A DNA stretch of 64,000 bases from an uncultured Pelagibacteraceae bacterium. Lineage in GTDB: Bacteria; Pseudomonadota; Alphaproteobacteria; Pelagibacterales; Pelagibacteraceae. Location: NCBI GenBank assembly GCA_902615445.1, contig CACMOQ010000004.1, forward strand, positions 44,205-108,204. The letters run 5' to 3'. The notes beneath the pieces were generated by a model, which ran no database searches, was not told where the DNA came from, and saw only the letters and a program-made list of their open reading frames with translations. This document shows, piece after piece, positions 17,142 through 26,362 of this stretch. The number at the start of each line of letters is the position of its first letter. Within the stretch, counting starts at the first letter, position 1. The position numbers and the translations under genes were made by a program.

Positions 17142-18135
17142 AAAAAAAATAAACAGAAAAATATCAGTTGCCCCAATGATGGATTGCACTGATAGGCATG
17201 ATCGTTTCTTTTTAAGACTGATGAGCAAAAATGTAATGCTCTATACTGAGATGATTGCAACGAAATCTGCAATTTACGGTGATAGAAAAAAAATTTTATC
17301 TTTTAGCTCTGAAGAAAAACCATTAGCTCTTCAAGTAGGTGGATCTAATAAAGAAGAGTTAGCGGAAGTAGCTAAAATTGCAGAGGATATGGGCTATAAT
17401 GAAATAAATATTAACCTTGGTTGTCCTAGCAAAAAAGTTCAAAAAAATAAATTTGGAGCATGTTTAATTAAAGAACCTGATTTGGTCGCTGAATGTATTA
17501 ATTCAATGGTAAACGCATGTAAAATTCCTGTTACAGCTAAGACAAGAATTGGCTTCGATGAAACAGAAGAGTTCGATTATTTAAATAATTTTATTCATAA
17601 GATGAGAGACGCTGGTTCAAAAACATTTATATTGCATGCAAGGAAAGCGATTTTGTCAGGTTTATCTCCCAAACAAAATTTAAACATTCCAAAATTAAAT
17701 TATAAAATGGTTTATGATATTAAAAAAGAAAATCCTAATTTAGAAATAATTATAAATGGTGGGATCACAAAAGTTGAGGAAATAAATAATCATTTAAAAT
17801 TTTGTGATGGTGTGATGATAGGAAGATCAATATATCAAAATCCGTATTCTTTAATTGAAATTGAAAAAGAAATATTCAAGACAAAGATTAGTCCTACAAG
17901 GGAACAAGTCGTTGAAAAACTTCTAGAGTATGTAGATAGGGAAGTAAAATTAGGCACTAAAGTGAATCATATTATGAGACATACTGTAGGATTATATCAT
18001 GGACAAATTGGTTCAAAAAATTGGAAAAGATATTTAAGTGATAATATGATGGCAAAAGACTCTGATTTTCAGAAAGCTAAACATATTATGACTATTGTTC
18101 AGAATAATGAAAAGGCTAATCAAATAAACTCATAA
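17131..18135 (+). CDS. dusA: tRNA-dihydrouridine(20/20a) synthase
   Basis: 334 aa FMN enzyme that reduces uridines in the tRNA D-loop. Motifs: SVAPMMDCTDRHDRFFLR at the FMN site, LQVGGSN, then NINLGCPSKKVQ with the catalytic Cys, and the DusA-type C-terminal domain (RHTVGLYHGQIGSKNWKRYLS). The start is taken as TTG at 17131, because the next in-frame ATG falls inside the conserved APMMD motif. This start overlaps dctM by 11 nt. The following TauE gene overlaps by 1 nt. Confidence 0.92.
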   Translation: MDSKKKINRKISVAPMMDCTDRHDRFFLRLMSKNVMLYTEMIATKSAIYGDRKKILSFSSEEKPLALQVGGSNKEELAEVAKIAEDMGYNEININLGCPSKKVQKNKFGACLIKEPDLVAECINSMVNACKIPVTAKTRIGFDETEEFDYLNNFIHKMRDAGSKTFILHARKAILSGLSPKQNLNIPKLNYKMVYDIKKENPNLEIIINGGITKVEEINNHLKFCDGVMIGRSIYQNPYSLIEIEKEIFKTKISPTREQVVEKLLEYVDREVKLGTKVNHIMRHTVGLYHGQIGSKNWKRYLSDNMMAKDSDFQKAKHIMTIVQNNEKANQINS

Positions 18136-18971
18136 TGGAAGCTGTCAATTCAGGAGAATTATTAAATCTTTTGATAGTCTTAGCTTTAGCTGCAGCTGTT
18201 GCGGGATTTATGGCAGGTTTGTTAGGGGTTGGCGGTGGTATCATTATGGTTCCAGCTTTATACTATGCTTTCACGGTTTTAGATTTTGATATTGTTACCA
18301 GAATGCATTTATCTGTTGGAACCTCTTTAGCAATAATTATTCCAACATCTATAATATCTACTAGAACTCATATGGAATATGATGCAGTAGACTTTAAAAT
18401 GGTAAAATCATTTGGAATTTATATTCTTTTAGGTGTTATCGCTGGAACATTTTTAGCTGTAAATTTAAAAACCCCTGCTTTAGTTTTATTTTTCTCAATA
18501 TTTGCGTTCATTGTAGGTTTATTTTTTATTTTTGTTAGAGAAAAACTTATGGAAAATCCAAAGAAAATTTCAAATTTTATCAAAAATATATCTGGTGTAA
18601 TTATTGGATTTATATCTGTTCCGCTTGGAATTGGGGGAGGATCTTTGATGGTACCTTTTATGAGAACTTTTGGTTATGATATAAGAAAATCTATAGGCAC
18701 TGCAGCAGCGGTTGGTTTTTTGATTGCTTTGAGTGGAACTATCATGATGATAACAGGTGGAAATATAATCGATAATGTGAATACCCCATTTAGTTTAGGA
18801 TATATAAATATATTAGGTTTCATTGTATTTGTTCCTGTGACGATGATTATGGCTAGAATTGGAGCAAAAGCAGTGTATAAAATCAATAAAAGATTGTTAA
18901 GTAAAATCTTTGGAACATTTTTAATTATTGTCTCTATTAGATCATTTGTGGAATATTTAACAATAAACTAA
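18135..18971 (+). CDS. TauE/SafE-family sulfite/organic anion exporter
   Basis: 278 aa, about eight membrane helices in two repeats. Repeat 1 has AGFMAGLLGVGGGIIMVPALYY, repeat 2 has GFISVPLGIGGGSLMVPFMRTFG, the family glycine-rich motifs. The family exports sulfite, sulfoacetate and similar anions. This copy is far from the sulfonate genes at 44-53 kb and is linked by 1-nt overlap to dusA, so its substrate is open. Confidence 0.88.
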   Translation: MEAVNSGELLNLLIVLALAAAVAGFMAGLLGVGGGIIMVPALYYAFTVLDFDIVTRMHLSVGTSLAIIIPTSIISTRTHMEYDAVDFKMVKSFGIYILLGVIAGTFLAVNLKTPALVLFFSIFAFIVGLFFIFVREKLMENPKKISNFIKNISGVIIGFISVPLGIGGGSLMVPFMRTFGYDIRKSIGTAAAVGFLIALSGTIMMITGGNIIDNVNTPFSLGYINILGFIVFVPVTMIMARIGAKAVYKINKRLLSKIFGTFLIIVSIRSFVEYLTIN

Positions 18972-19003
18972 AGATATAAGACAATGATACATTCAAGCAT
19001 ATC

Positions 19004-20308
19004 ATGTTCAATTTAAAAGAAATAATTTCATCAATTGCCGATGCAGGTCAGAAATTATTCAAAAAAAGTGTAGTAAAAAAGAATAATTTAGACTCAATAA
19101 TTTCACTGTGTGATGATTTAATTTCTAATAAAGGTGCAGCATTTGGCATTACTGTAGCAAGAGATATTACTGATTTATACCACACTTTAACTCTTGAAAA
19201 TAAATTATTATTTTTTAAAAAAATAAACGAAAAATATAAACCTAATCATACTAAAGTAACTGAAGCAATAAATACATATAAAGAAAAACAAGATGATAAG
19301 AATCTTTTTAATTTATTCGTTGTAACTGAGGGTAAAAGAAGAGAACTTTTTAGAAGAATGAATATGTCACCTAATGGGATTTCAACAATTGTTACTTTAA
19401 GAGAAGATTTGTTAAAAATTTTAAAAGATAATCCAGATTTGAAACCTCTTGATGATGATTTACGTGAATTATTTAAATCTTGGTTTAACCCAGGTTTTCT
19501 TAAGTTGCATAAAGTGACATGGAATACTAAAGCTGCAGTTTTAGAAAAAATTATGAAATACGAAAGAGTTCATGAAATAAAGAATATGGACGAACTTAAA
19601 CGAAGACTAGGTGAGGATAGGAGATTTTTTTCTTATTTTCATCCAGCACTAGAGGATGAACCAATAATTTTTGTACAAGTAGCTTTAACTAATGGATTAG
19701 GTAAATCTATTCAAGAAATAATGAAACCAAGAACAGAGGGAGAAAAAAAATATGACACAGCAACTTTTTATTCAATAAGCAATTGTCAACAGGGTCTTGA
19801 GAGAGTAACTCTTGGAAATTTTTTGATTAAAAGAGTTGTCTTTGAAATTCAAGAGGAATTACCAAACATCAAAAATTTTGGAACTCTTTCACCAATAATT
19901 GGATTTAGGAATTGGTTTTCTTATTTAGAAGATGATAAAATTAAAAATATTGTCGGTCAAAAATTTTTTGAAAATGTAGTTTTTTTAAGATCATCTAATT
20001 TAAAAATCGGTGATAAAAGAATTATTGATAATAAAGACGCTATCATAAAATTAGTAGCTCATTATTTAGTAAATGAAAAAAATAAAAAAAATCTTCCAAT
20101 AAATGATGTTTGTAGATTCCATTTAGGCAATGGGGCTATAATAGAAGATATAGTTATTAATGCAAATATATCAGATGTAGGTTTTAATAGATCGTTTGGA
20201 ATTATGGTCAATTATCTTTATGAGCTTAAAAATATAGAAAAAAATCATGAGGATTACATAAACAATAAAAAGATAATTATTTCAGAAAAATTGAAGAAAA
20301 AGTTATAA
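19004..20308 (+). CDS. Malonyl-CoA decarboxylase
   Basis: 434 aa, the usual length for bacterial MCD. The C-terminal catalytic domain carries HPALEDEPIIFVQVALT, ATFYSISNCQQGLERVTLGN (Ser and Glu region) and LSPIIGFRNW, then CRFHLGNGAII. The N-terminal helical domain spans about residues 1-160. It converts malonyl-CoA to acetyl-CoA and CO2. No malonyl-CoA synthetase or malonate carrier gene is beside it. It converges on a small DUF2061 gene with a 6-nt overlap. Confidence 0.9.
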   Translation: MFNLKEIISSIADAGQKLFKKSVVKKNNLDSIISLCDDLISNKGAAFGITVARDITDLYHTLTLENKLLFFKKINEKYKPNHTKVTEAINTYKEKQDDKNLFNLFVVTEGKRRELFRRMNMSPNGISTIVTLREDLLKILKDNPDLKPLDDDLRELFKSWFNPGFLKLHKVTWNTKAAVLEKIMKYERVHEIKNMDELKRRLGEDRRFFSYFHPALEDEPIIFVQVALTNGLGKSIQEIMKPRTEGEKKYDTATFYSISNCQQGLERVTLGNFLIKRVVFEIQEELPNIKNFGTLSPIIGFRNWFSYLEDDKIKNIVGQKFFENVVFLRSSNLKIGDKRIIDNKDAIIKLVAHYLVNEKNKKNLPINDVCRFHLGNGAIIEDIVINANISDVGFNRSFGIMVNYLYELKNIEKNHEDYINNKKIIISEKLKKKL

Positions 20309-20524
20309 TTTTTTTTCTTTATCTAAATCTGTGCCCCATTTTATTTTATTCCAAATTCTTTCGTGAAAATAATAAAAAAATAAAGGAATTATTGATCCGA
20401 CTCCAAGAATTCCAGCAATTTTTATTGAACCAGTAAATATATAGCCAAACATCATCCAATAAATAAAAATTAAAAATCTCCACGAAAAAGTTTTTGCTAC
20501 TGATCTGATTTTTTTATCAGCCAT
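20303..20524 (-). CDS. DUF2061 small membrane protein
   Basis: 73 aa with two hydrophobic segments. The conserved DUF2061 start is visible: RSVAKTFSWRFLIFIYWMMFGYIFTGS, then a second helix ending PLFFYYFHERIWNKIKWG. Function is unknown. It stands alone on the minus strand, facing malonyl-CoA decarboxylase. Confidence 0.8.
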   Translation of the reverse strand: MADKKIRSVAKTFSWRFLIFIYWMMFGYIFTGSIKIAGILGVGSIIPLFFYYFHERIWNKIKWGTDLDKEKKL

Positions 20525-20558
20525 TGAAAGATTTCTTGATTAACTAAATCTCAACTCC

Positions 20559-20596
20559 AAAAAAAAGAGGTGACTTCAGTCTCCCTCCATCACCTC
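20559..20596 (-). terminator. Intrinsic terminator of the minus-strand transcript after the phosphohexomutase gene
   Basis: On the minus strand: GAGGTGA, 16-nt loop (TGGAGGGAGACTGAAG), TCACCTC, then eight T's. The 7-bp stem plus T-run ends the transcript that includes the phosphohexomutase gene, leaving a 3' untranslated region of about 145 nt. No gene is seen in the 216 nt between 20525 and 20740. Confidence 0.75.
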
Positions 20597-20740
20597 AGTT
20601 AATTTTTAAATGATTCTCAAAATTTTTTTTAACACTTATTAGTTGTATTTGAAGTTTATTAAACTTAGTTTAAACATATGAAATTGTTTTGAGCCTTAAA
20701 TATTGTAAGGTTTTTGAAATAGATGTGTTTAAAATAAAAA

Positions 20741-22195
20741 CTAAATTTTTTGGTCGTATTCACCAATTTTACCAGTCTTTTGAAGTAAACCATCAATGAA
20801 ATCAAATATTTTTTTCTTTCTTTCATTTGATGTAGGACTTTCAGTAACGACGACCAATGAAGGTTTGTTTGAAGATGCTCTAATTAAACCCCATGAGCCA
20901 TCTGAGAATGAAAACCTTACTCCATTAACTGTTAATACTTCATTAATTTCTTGACTATCAATAAGAATTTTATCCTCTTTAATTTTCTGGACCTCTCTCA
21001 CAAGATCTTCAACAACTGTATATTTTTCTTCATCTTTACAGAAAGGAGCCATTGTTGGTGTTTGATAAGTTTTTGGTAATTCACTTATAATTTCATTCAT
21101 CTTTTTATTTTGATTATTTAATAAATGACAAACTTGAATCGCAGAATTTATCCCATCATCATACCCATATCCTAAGGGTTTATTAAAAAAGAAATGACCA
21201 CTTTTTTCGAATCCAGCAAGTGCTTTTTCATGATTTACTTTTCTTTTGATGTGTGAATGTCCTGTTTTCCAATATATTGTCTCACAATTGTTATCCTTTA
21301 AAACTTCATCCGTTGAATAAAGACCAGTTGATTTTACATCAACTACAAATTTAGAATTTTTATGGTTTGGTGCTAAATTTCTTGCTATCAATAACCCTAT
21401 TTTATCTGAAAAAATCTCGTTTCCTTGATCATCAATTACCCCAACTCTATCACCATCTCCATCAAAACCAAATCCAATATCAGCATTATTATCTTTAACT
21501 GCTTTTGCTATAGCATGTAACATTTCTAAATCTTCTGGATTTGGATTGTATTTAGGAAAAGTCCAATCTAATTTACAATCAAGTTCTATTACTTCACAAC
21601 CAATTCCTTTTAAAATATCAGGAGCAAAAACTCCAGCTGTACCATTTCCACACGCAACAACAGCTTTAATCTTTTTTTTTATTTGATTTTTTTCAATTAA
21701 ATCTTGTTTATAAATTTTATCAAAGTCTTTAATTTGTTTTTCGTTTCCACTTCCACTTAGAAATTTTTCATTTAGAGTAATTTCTTTTAATTCTTTCATC
21801 TCATCCGGAGCATGTGTTAATCCTTTTTGAATTCCCATTTTCACACCTGTCCAACCATTTTCATTATGACTAGCAGTTACCATCGCAACCGCATCAGTAT
21901 TTAACTTAAATTGCGCATAATAAACCATTGGAGATAATGATAATCCAACATCTTCTACGTTACAGCCTGTTGATTTTAAACCCTCCTTAAGAGCAGTTTT
22001 AATTTCCTCACTGTAAGATCTATAGTCATGACCCACAACAACTCTTGGATTATTTTTTTTCGTGTGTTTAATAATTTGGGATCCTAAACCTCTGCCTAAA
22101 TTTTTAATACCGGCTTTGTTGATATCTTTTTTATATATCCACCTTGCATCATATTCTCGAAAACCAAATTTATCTATTAAAACTTTATCATTCAT
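20741..22195 (-). CDS. Phosphomannomutase/phosphoglucomutase
   Basis: 484-aa alpha-D-phosphohexomutase. Active-site serine loop MVTASHNENGWTGVKMG (about residue 107), metal site GFGFDGDGDRVGVID (about 245), sugar-binding loop near AGFEKSGHFFF, and the C-terminal phosphate-binding RASSNKPSLVVVTES. The serine loop differs from the usual TASHNP by Glu in place of Pro. It converts hexose-6-phosphate to hexose-1-phosphate, supplying sugar nucleotides for the many glycosyltransferases here. The GT17 gene lies 24 nt upstream on the same strand. Confidence 0.88.
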   Translation of the reverse strand: MNDKVLIDKFGFREYDARWIYKKDINKAGIKNLGRGLGSQIIKHTKKNNPRVVVGHDYRSYSEEIKTALKEGLKSTGCNVEDVGLSLSPMVYYAQFKLNTDAVAMVTASHNENGWTGVKMGIQKGLTHAPDEMKELKEITLNEKFLSGSGNEKQIKDFDKIYKQDLIEKNQIKKKIKAVVACGNGTAGVFAPDILKGIGCEVIELDCKLDWTFPKYNPNPEDLEMLHAIAKAVKDNNADIGFGFDGDGDRVGVIDDQGNEIFSDKIGLLIARNLAPNHKNSKFVVDVKSTGLYSTDEVLKDNNCETIYWKTGHSHIKRKVNHEKALAGFEKSGHFFFNKPLGYGYDDGINSAIQVCHLLNNQNKKMNEIISELPKTYQTPTMAPFCKDEEKYTVVEDLVREVQKIKEDKILIDSQEINEVLTVNGVRFSFSDGSWGLIRASSNKPSLVVVTESPTSNERKKKIFDFIDGLLQKTGKIGEYDQKI

Positions 22196-22219
22196 ATTTT
22201 TTAGTAGTCAGTATTCTTT

Positions 22220-23113
22220 TTAGTCAAACCATTCTTTAAATTTTACCTGTTTATCAGCAGAATTTAAATAATCTGGTAAATGATGATTATCAATCTTTTT
22301 TAATTTATAATTAAAATTCCATCTTTCTTTATATTTTTCCTTATCAACAAAGTGATTAAAAAAAACCTCTTTATTATCAATTTTTTTTTGAAGATCATTA
22401 ACGGTCATACCGCTCAACTCAAATTCATCATGATGTCCAAAGTTAGTCAATTTTTCATAGAGTTTTTCAGCAGTCATTATATTTGTAAAGTGCCAACCCC
22501 CATCGTTTATTATTTCTAAGTTTATGTATCTTGTATTTGAAAAAAGTGTATCAATTCTCCAAAAAGGATACTTCTTATTTTTTAAATTCCTAAGCCACGA
22601 CATAGAAACTAGGTTCTTTTTTTTTGCCGCTTTAGAACCATACCATGGGATTAAATCATATAATAAATTTAACTTATAATAAAAGAATAATTGTTTAAAA
22701 ATTATTATATTTTTGTTCGAATTTTTGAATTGTTTTGATTTTAGATTTGGTATTTCATCATTATCACTTAGTATTATTAGGTCATTATCTGAGGCTTTAT
22801 CTATTGCTTTGATCATATAGTCATATGAAAGATTTATTCTTTTCAAGCTATCTGATCTTTTTTCATGCGGTTTGGCTAAACCATTTTTTAATCCTATTAT
22901 ATCCTCAGGTTCTTCATCAATGATTATATAAGAAATTTTATCTTTAAATTTAGGATAGTTGTTTATATCAAAATTAAGTTTTTTCTTTTTACCACTATGG
23001 GAAATAGTTGATTCGCAAACAATGAATTTCTCAACATATTCATTTAATATATTGAACCTTAAATCCATCATTAAATGCTCAGAATAGAATGTAGTACAAT
23101 CAAAAATCTTCAT
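22220..23113 (-). CDS. Glycosyltransferase family 17 (MGAT3-like)
   Basis: 297 aa. The N terminus MKIFDCTTFYSEHLMMDLRFNILNEYVEKFIVCES is the GT17 family signature, followed by the LIILSDNDEIPN acidic metal/nucleotide-sugar motif and GGWHFTNIM near residue 215. In animals GT17 is the bisecting N-acetylglucosaminyltransferase; bacterial members act on unknown surface glycans. No signal or membrane helix is seen, so it is likely cytoplasmic. It shares a unit with the phosphohexomutase gene. Confidence 0.85.
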   Translation of the reverse strand: MKIFDCTTFYSEHLMMDLRFNILNEYVEKFIVCESTISHSGKKKKLNFDINNYPKFKDKISYIIIDEEPEDIIGLKNGLAKPHEKRSDSLKRINLSYDYMIKAIDKASDNDLIILSDNDEIPNLKSKQFKNSNKNIIIFKQLFFYYKLNLLYDLIPWYGSKAAKKKNLVSMSWLRNLKNKKYPFWRIDTLFSNTRYINLEIINDGGWHFTNIMTAEKLYEKLTNFGHHDEFELSGMTVNDLQKKIDNKEVFFNHFVDKEKYKERWNFNYKLKKIDNHHLPDYLNSADKQVKFKEWFD

Positions 23114-23246
23114 ATATTATTTTATTTATCACTTAATAGTCGTTTAGGGCTTCAATTTTAATATTGACTTACTTTATTTGTTAATTTTATGTAATTTAAT
23201 TGTTGATTTTTTTTTTCTATGTTCTATAAATGTTCTATTGATTTAC

Positions 23247-23292
23247 TGATTATATAGTATATTAATTATTTGCGCATACAACATCTAGTTGT
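23247..23292 (+). promoter_or_regulatory. Putative tandem NrdR boxes before nrdA
   Basis: A palindromic box ACAAC-ATCTA-GTTGT (23278-23292) and a degenerate copy TGATT-ATATA-GTATA (23247-23261) have their TAGT cores exactly 31 nt apart. NrdR repressor boxes are known to be AT-centred palindromes in pairs about three helical turns apart before nrd genes. The spacing and location support the call; the upstream box is weak. Nothing else is seen in the 212-nt gap from 23114 to 23325. Confidence 0.45.
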
Positions 23293-23325
23293 TTTAGCCA
23301 AAATAACAATTTATAATAATATTTT

Positions 23326-25266
23326 ATGAATAAAATACTATCGCAGGCATTAAAGAAAGCTGTCTCTGAATATAGCCCAGAAATAAAAGACACTATTAAA
23401 GATAAAAGACCTGATCTTTTTTCATTAAATAATGAAACAGAATTATATCAGAACAATAAAGGTATAATTATCAAAATAGACCGGTCAAGAGACAAAAACC
23501 TAACAGATTTTGGTAAAGCAACTTTAAAAGACAGATATCTTGGTCACAATGAATCCTTTCAAGATTTGTTTGCCAGAGTAGCAAGCACTTATTCCGATGA
23601 TAATTTACATGCTCAGAGAGTTTATAATTATATAAGTAACCTTTGGTTCATGCCAGCAACTCCCGTATTATCTAATGGTGGAACAAAAAGAGGTTTACCG
23701 ATTTCATGTTTTTTGAATGAGGCATCAGATAGTCTTGGAGGAATTTTAGATTTATGGAGTGAAAATGTTTGGTTAGCTGCTAAAGGAGGAGGTATAGGTA
23801 GTTATTGGGGAAACTTGAGATCCATAGGAGAGAAGATTGGTAAAGTTGGAAAAACCTCAGGAATAATTCCTTTTATAAAAGTGATGGACTCTTTAACAAT
23901 GGCAATCAGTCAAGGATCATTAAGAAGAGGCTCTGCAGCTTGTTACCTTCCAATTGATCATCCAGAAATTGAAGAGTTTATGGAAATGAGAAGACCAACA
24001 GGTGGTGACCCTAATAGAAAAGCTCTTAATTTACATCATGGTGTTCTAGTTTCAGATGCATTTATGAGAGCAGTTGAAAATGATGATCAATGGGCACTAA
24101 AAAGTCCTGCTGACGGATCTATTCAACAAACTATATCTGCAAGAAATTTATGGATTAGACTATTAACTGCAAGAATTGAAACAGGTGAACCTTACATAAT
24201 TTATATAGATACTGTTAACAGACAAATACCTCAACATCATAAGTTGGCAAATTTAACTGTAAAAACTTCTAATTTGTGTAGTGAAATAACTTTACCAACA
24301 GGAATTGACAAAGATGGTAGAGATAGAACTGCTGTTTGTTGTTTATCATCTTTAAACTTGGAAAAATATGATGAATGGAAAGATGATCCAAATATGATTA
24401 ATGACGTTATGAGATTTTTAGATAATGTTTTGTCTGATTTCATTAATAAAGCTCCTGATCAATTTAAAGATGCAAAATATTCTGCTGAAAGAGAAAGAAG
24501 TGTTGGTTTGGGAGTAATGGGTTTCCATTCGTTTTTACAAAAAAACAGAATCCCTCTTGAGTCGGTGATGGCGAAAGCTTGGAATAAAAAGATATTTAAA
24601 AATATTCATGAAAAAGTTAATCAAGCATCAAAAGATTTGGCTGAAGAAAGAGGCGCATGTCCTGATGCAGCTGAATATGGATATAAAGAAAGATTTTCAA
24701 ATAAAACAGCTATAGCTCCAACCGCTTCTATTTCAATTATTTGCGGAGGTGCTTCACCAGGGGTTGAGCCAGTTGCAGCTAATAGTTATACTCACAAAAC
24801 TTTGTCTGGATCTTTTAATGTTAGAAATAGATATTTAGAGGAAATCTTAGAAAGTCATAATAAAAATGATGATGAGACTTGGTCTACAATCACAACTAAT
24901 CAGGGTTCGGTTTCACACTTAGATTTTTTATCAGACCTAGAGAAGGATGTATTCAAGACTGCTTTTGAATTAAACCAAAAATGGATAATTGAATTAAGTG
25001 GAGATAGAACGCCCTTTATTTCACAAGCACAATCGGTTAATTTGTTTTTACCAGCAGACGTTCACAAAAAAGAATTACATAGGATTCATTTTGATGCATG
25101 GAAAAAAGGCCTAAAAAGTCTTTATTATTGTAGATCAAAATCAATTCAAAGAGCTGAAAATGTCAATAACGCTCAATCGACTGACATAACAGCTAATGTA
25201 TATAAATCAAAAAATCAACAAACCAATGAACAACCAGAATATGAGGAGTGTCTATCATGTCAGTAG
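23326..25266 (+). CDS. nrdA: Class I ribonucleotide reductase alpha subunit, without ATP-cone
   Basis: 646 aa. It has the active-site cysteines: PISCFLNEASDS, NLCSEI (thiyl-radical Cys) and AVCCLSSLNL. The C-terminal radical-path tyrosine pair is in KSLYYCRS, and the tail ends ECLSCQ with the reducible CxxC. The specificity-site region KGGGIGSYWGNLRSIG is present. The N-terminal ATP-cone of E. coli-type NrdA is missing; the protein goes nearly straight into the ten-helix domain. It makes dNDPs from NDPs with NrdB, whose gene overlaps its last codons. Confidence 0.95.
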   Translation: MNKILSQALKKAVSEYSPEIKDTIKDKRPDLFSLNNETELYQNNKGIIIKIDRSRDKNLTDFGKATLKDRYLGHNESFQDLFARVASTYSDDNLHAQRVYNYISNLWFMPATPVLSNGGTKRGLPISCFLNEASDSLGGILDLWSENVWLAAKGGGIGSYWGNLRSIGEKIGKVGKTSGIIPFIKVMDSLTMAISQGSLRRGSAACYLPIDHPEIEEFMEMRRPTGGDPNRKALNLHHGVLVSDAFMRAVENDDQWALKSPADGSIQQTISARNLWIRLLTARIETGEPYIIYIDTVNRQIPQHHKLANLTVKTSNLCSEITLPTGIDKDGRDRTAVCCLSSLNLEKYDEWKDDPNMINDVMRFLDNVLSDFINKAPDQFKDAKYSAERERSVGLGVMGFHSFLQKNRIPLESVMAKAWNKKIFKNIHEKVNQASKDLAEERGACPDAAEYGYKERFSNKTAIAPTASISIICGGASPGVEPVAANSYTHKTLSGSFNVRNRYLEEILESHNKNDDETWSTITTNQGSVSHLDFLSDLEKDVFKTAFELNQKWIIELSGDRTPFISQAQSVNLFLPADVHKKELHRIHFDAWKKGLKSLYYCRSKSIQRAENVNNAQSTDITANVYKSKNQQTNEQPEYEECLSCQ

Positions 25267-26273
25267 TAGAAAAAATAGGAGATAAAAAGAAAGGGATAAT
25301 TCAACCAAAGAAAATGGGATTACTAGTTGAGAATCCAGTGTACAAACCATTTAGATATCCATGGTGTTATGATGCTTGGTTAACTCAACAAAGAATTCAT
25401 TGGTTACCAGAGGAAGTACCTCTTGGCGATGACGTAAGAGACTGGCAAAAAAATTTATCACAACCAGAAAAAAATCTATTAACTCAAATTTTCAGATTTT
25501 TTACTCAAGCTGATGTAGAAGTTAATAATTGCTATCTAAGACATTACACAACTGTATTTAAACCTACAGAAGTTCTTATGATGATGACAGCTTTTGCTGC
25601 GATGGAAACAGTTCATGTGGCTGCATACTCTCATCTGTTAGATACAATCGGTATGCCCGAGTCAGAGTATTCAGCTTTTATGAAATATAAAGAAATGAAA
25701 GATAAATACGACTATATGCAGGGTTTTAATGTAAACTCTAAGGAAGATATTGCAAAAACAGTTGCAGTATTTAGTGCATTTACCGAGGGCTTGCAATTAT
25801 TTGCGAGTTTTGCAATTCTTTTAAATTTCCCAAGACACAATAAGATGAAAGGCATGGGTCAGATAGTTACTTGGTCTGTGAGAGATGAAACTCTTCACTG
25901 TAATTCAATGATAAGAATTTTTAAAGAATTTATTAAAGAAAATCCAGAGATTTGGACTCCTAAATTAAAAAAAGAACTTTATGAGGCTTGCAGAACCATT
26001 ATTGAACATGAAGATGCTTTTATAGATTTAGCTTTTGAAATGGGTCCAATGGAGGGTCTAACAGCACAAGAGGTTAAAGATTATATTAGATTTATTGGTA
26101 ACAGAAGATTGGTCCAATTAGGTTTAGAACCAATTTATGATGTGCAAAAAAATCCTTTAGGATGGCTTGATACTATGTTAAATGCGGTTGAACACATGAA
26201 TTTCTTTGAAGGTCGTGCGACAGAGTATTCTAAAGCTTCGACCCAAGGAACATGGGTAGAGGCATTTAGTTAA
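25257..26273 (+). CDS. nrdB: Class I ribonucleotide reductase beta subunit
   Basis: 338 aa from the chosen ATG at 25257; the ORF track's GTG at 25248 sits inside the Shine-Dalgarno gaggag (25243-25248), which is 8 nt before the ATG. Di-iron ligands and radical site are visible: TQADVEVNN, AMETVHVAAYSHLL (Glu, His and radical Tyr with the E. coli spacing), EGLQLFASF and VRDETLHCN. It houses the tyrosyl radical used by NrdA. It overlaps nrdA by 10 nt. No ATP-cone is found here either. Confidence 0.95.
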   Translation: MSVVEKIGDKKKGIIQPKKMGLLVENPVYKPFRYPWCYDAWLTQQRIHWLPEEVPLGDDVRDWQKNLSQPEKNLLTQIFRFFTQADVEVNNCYLRHYTTVFKPTEVLMMMTAFAAMETVHVAAYSHLLDTIGMPESEYSAFMKYKEMKDKYDYMQGFNVNSKEDIAKTVAVFSAFTEGLQLFASFAILLNFPRHNKMKGMGQIVTWSVRDETLHCNSMIRIFKEFIKENPEIWTPKLKKELYEACRTIIEHEDAFIDLAFEMGPMEGLTAQEVKDYIRFIGNRRLVQLGLEPIYDVQKNPLGWLDTMLNAVEHMNFFEGRATEYSKASTQGTWVEAFS

Positions 26274-26362
26274 TTTACTTTATAAAACTAAAAAAATTAA
26301 ATTATAAAAAAAAGCTCAAAAAAATGACCTTAAAACAGTTTTTTTGATAAATAAGATTGTTT

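Noticed and set aside
20600-20740. Small coding gene downstream of the phosphohexomutase gene
   Set aside because: Only reading frames of about 12 codons or fewer were found in either strand.
25248-25256. GTG start for nrdB at 25248
   Set aside because: It lies inside the Shine-Dalgarno gaggag; the ATG at 25257 has the proper 8-nt spacing.
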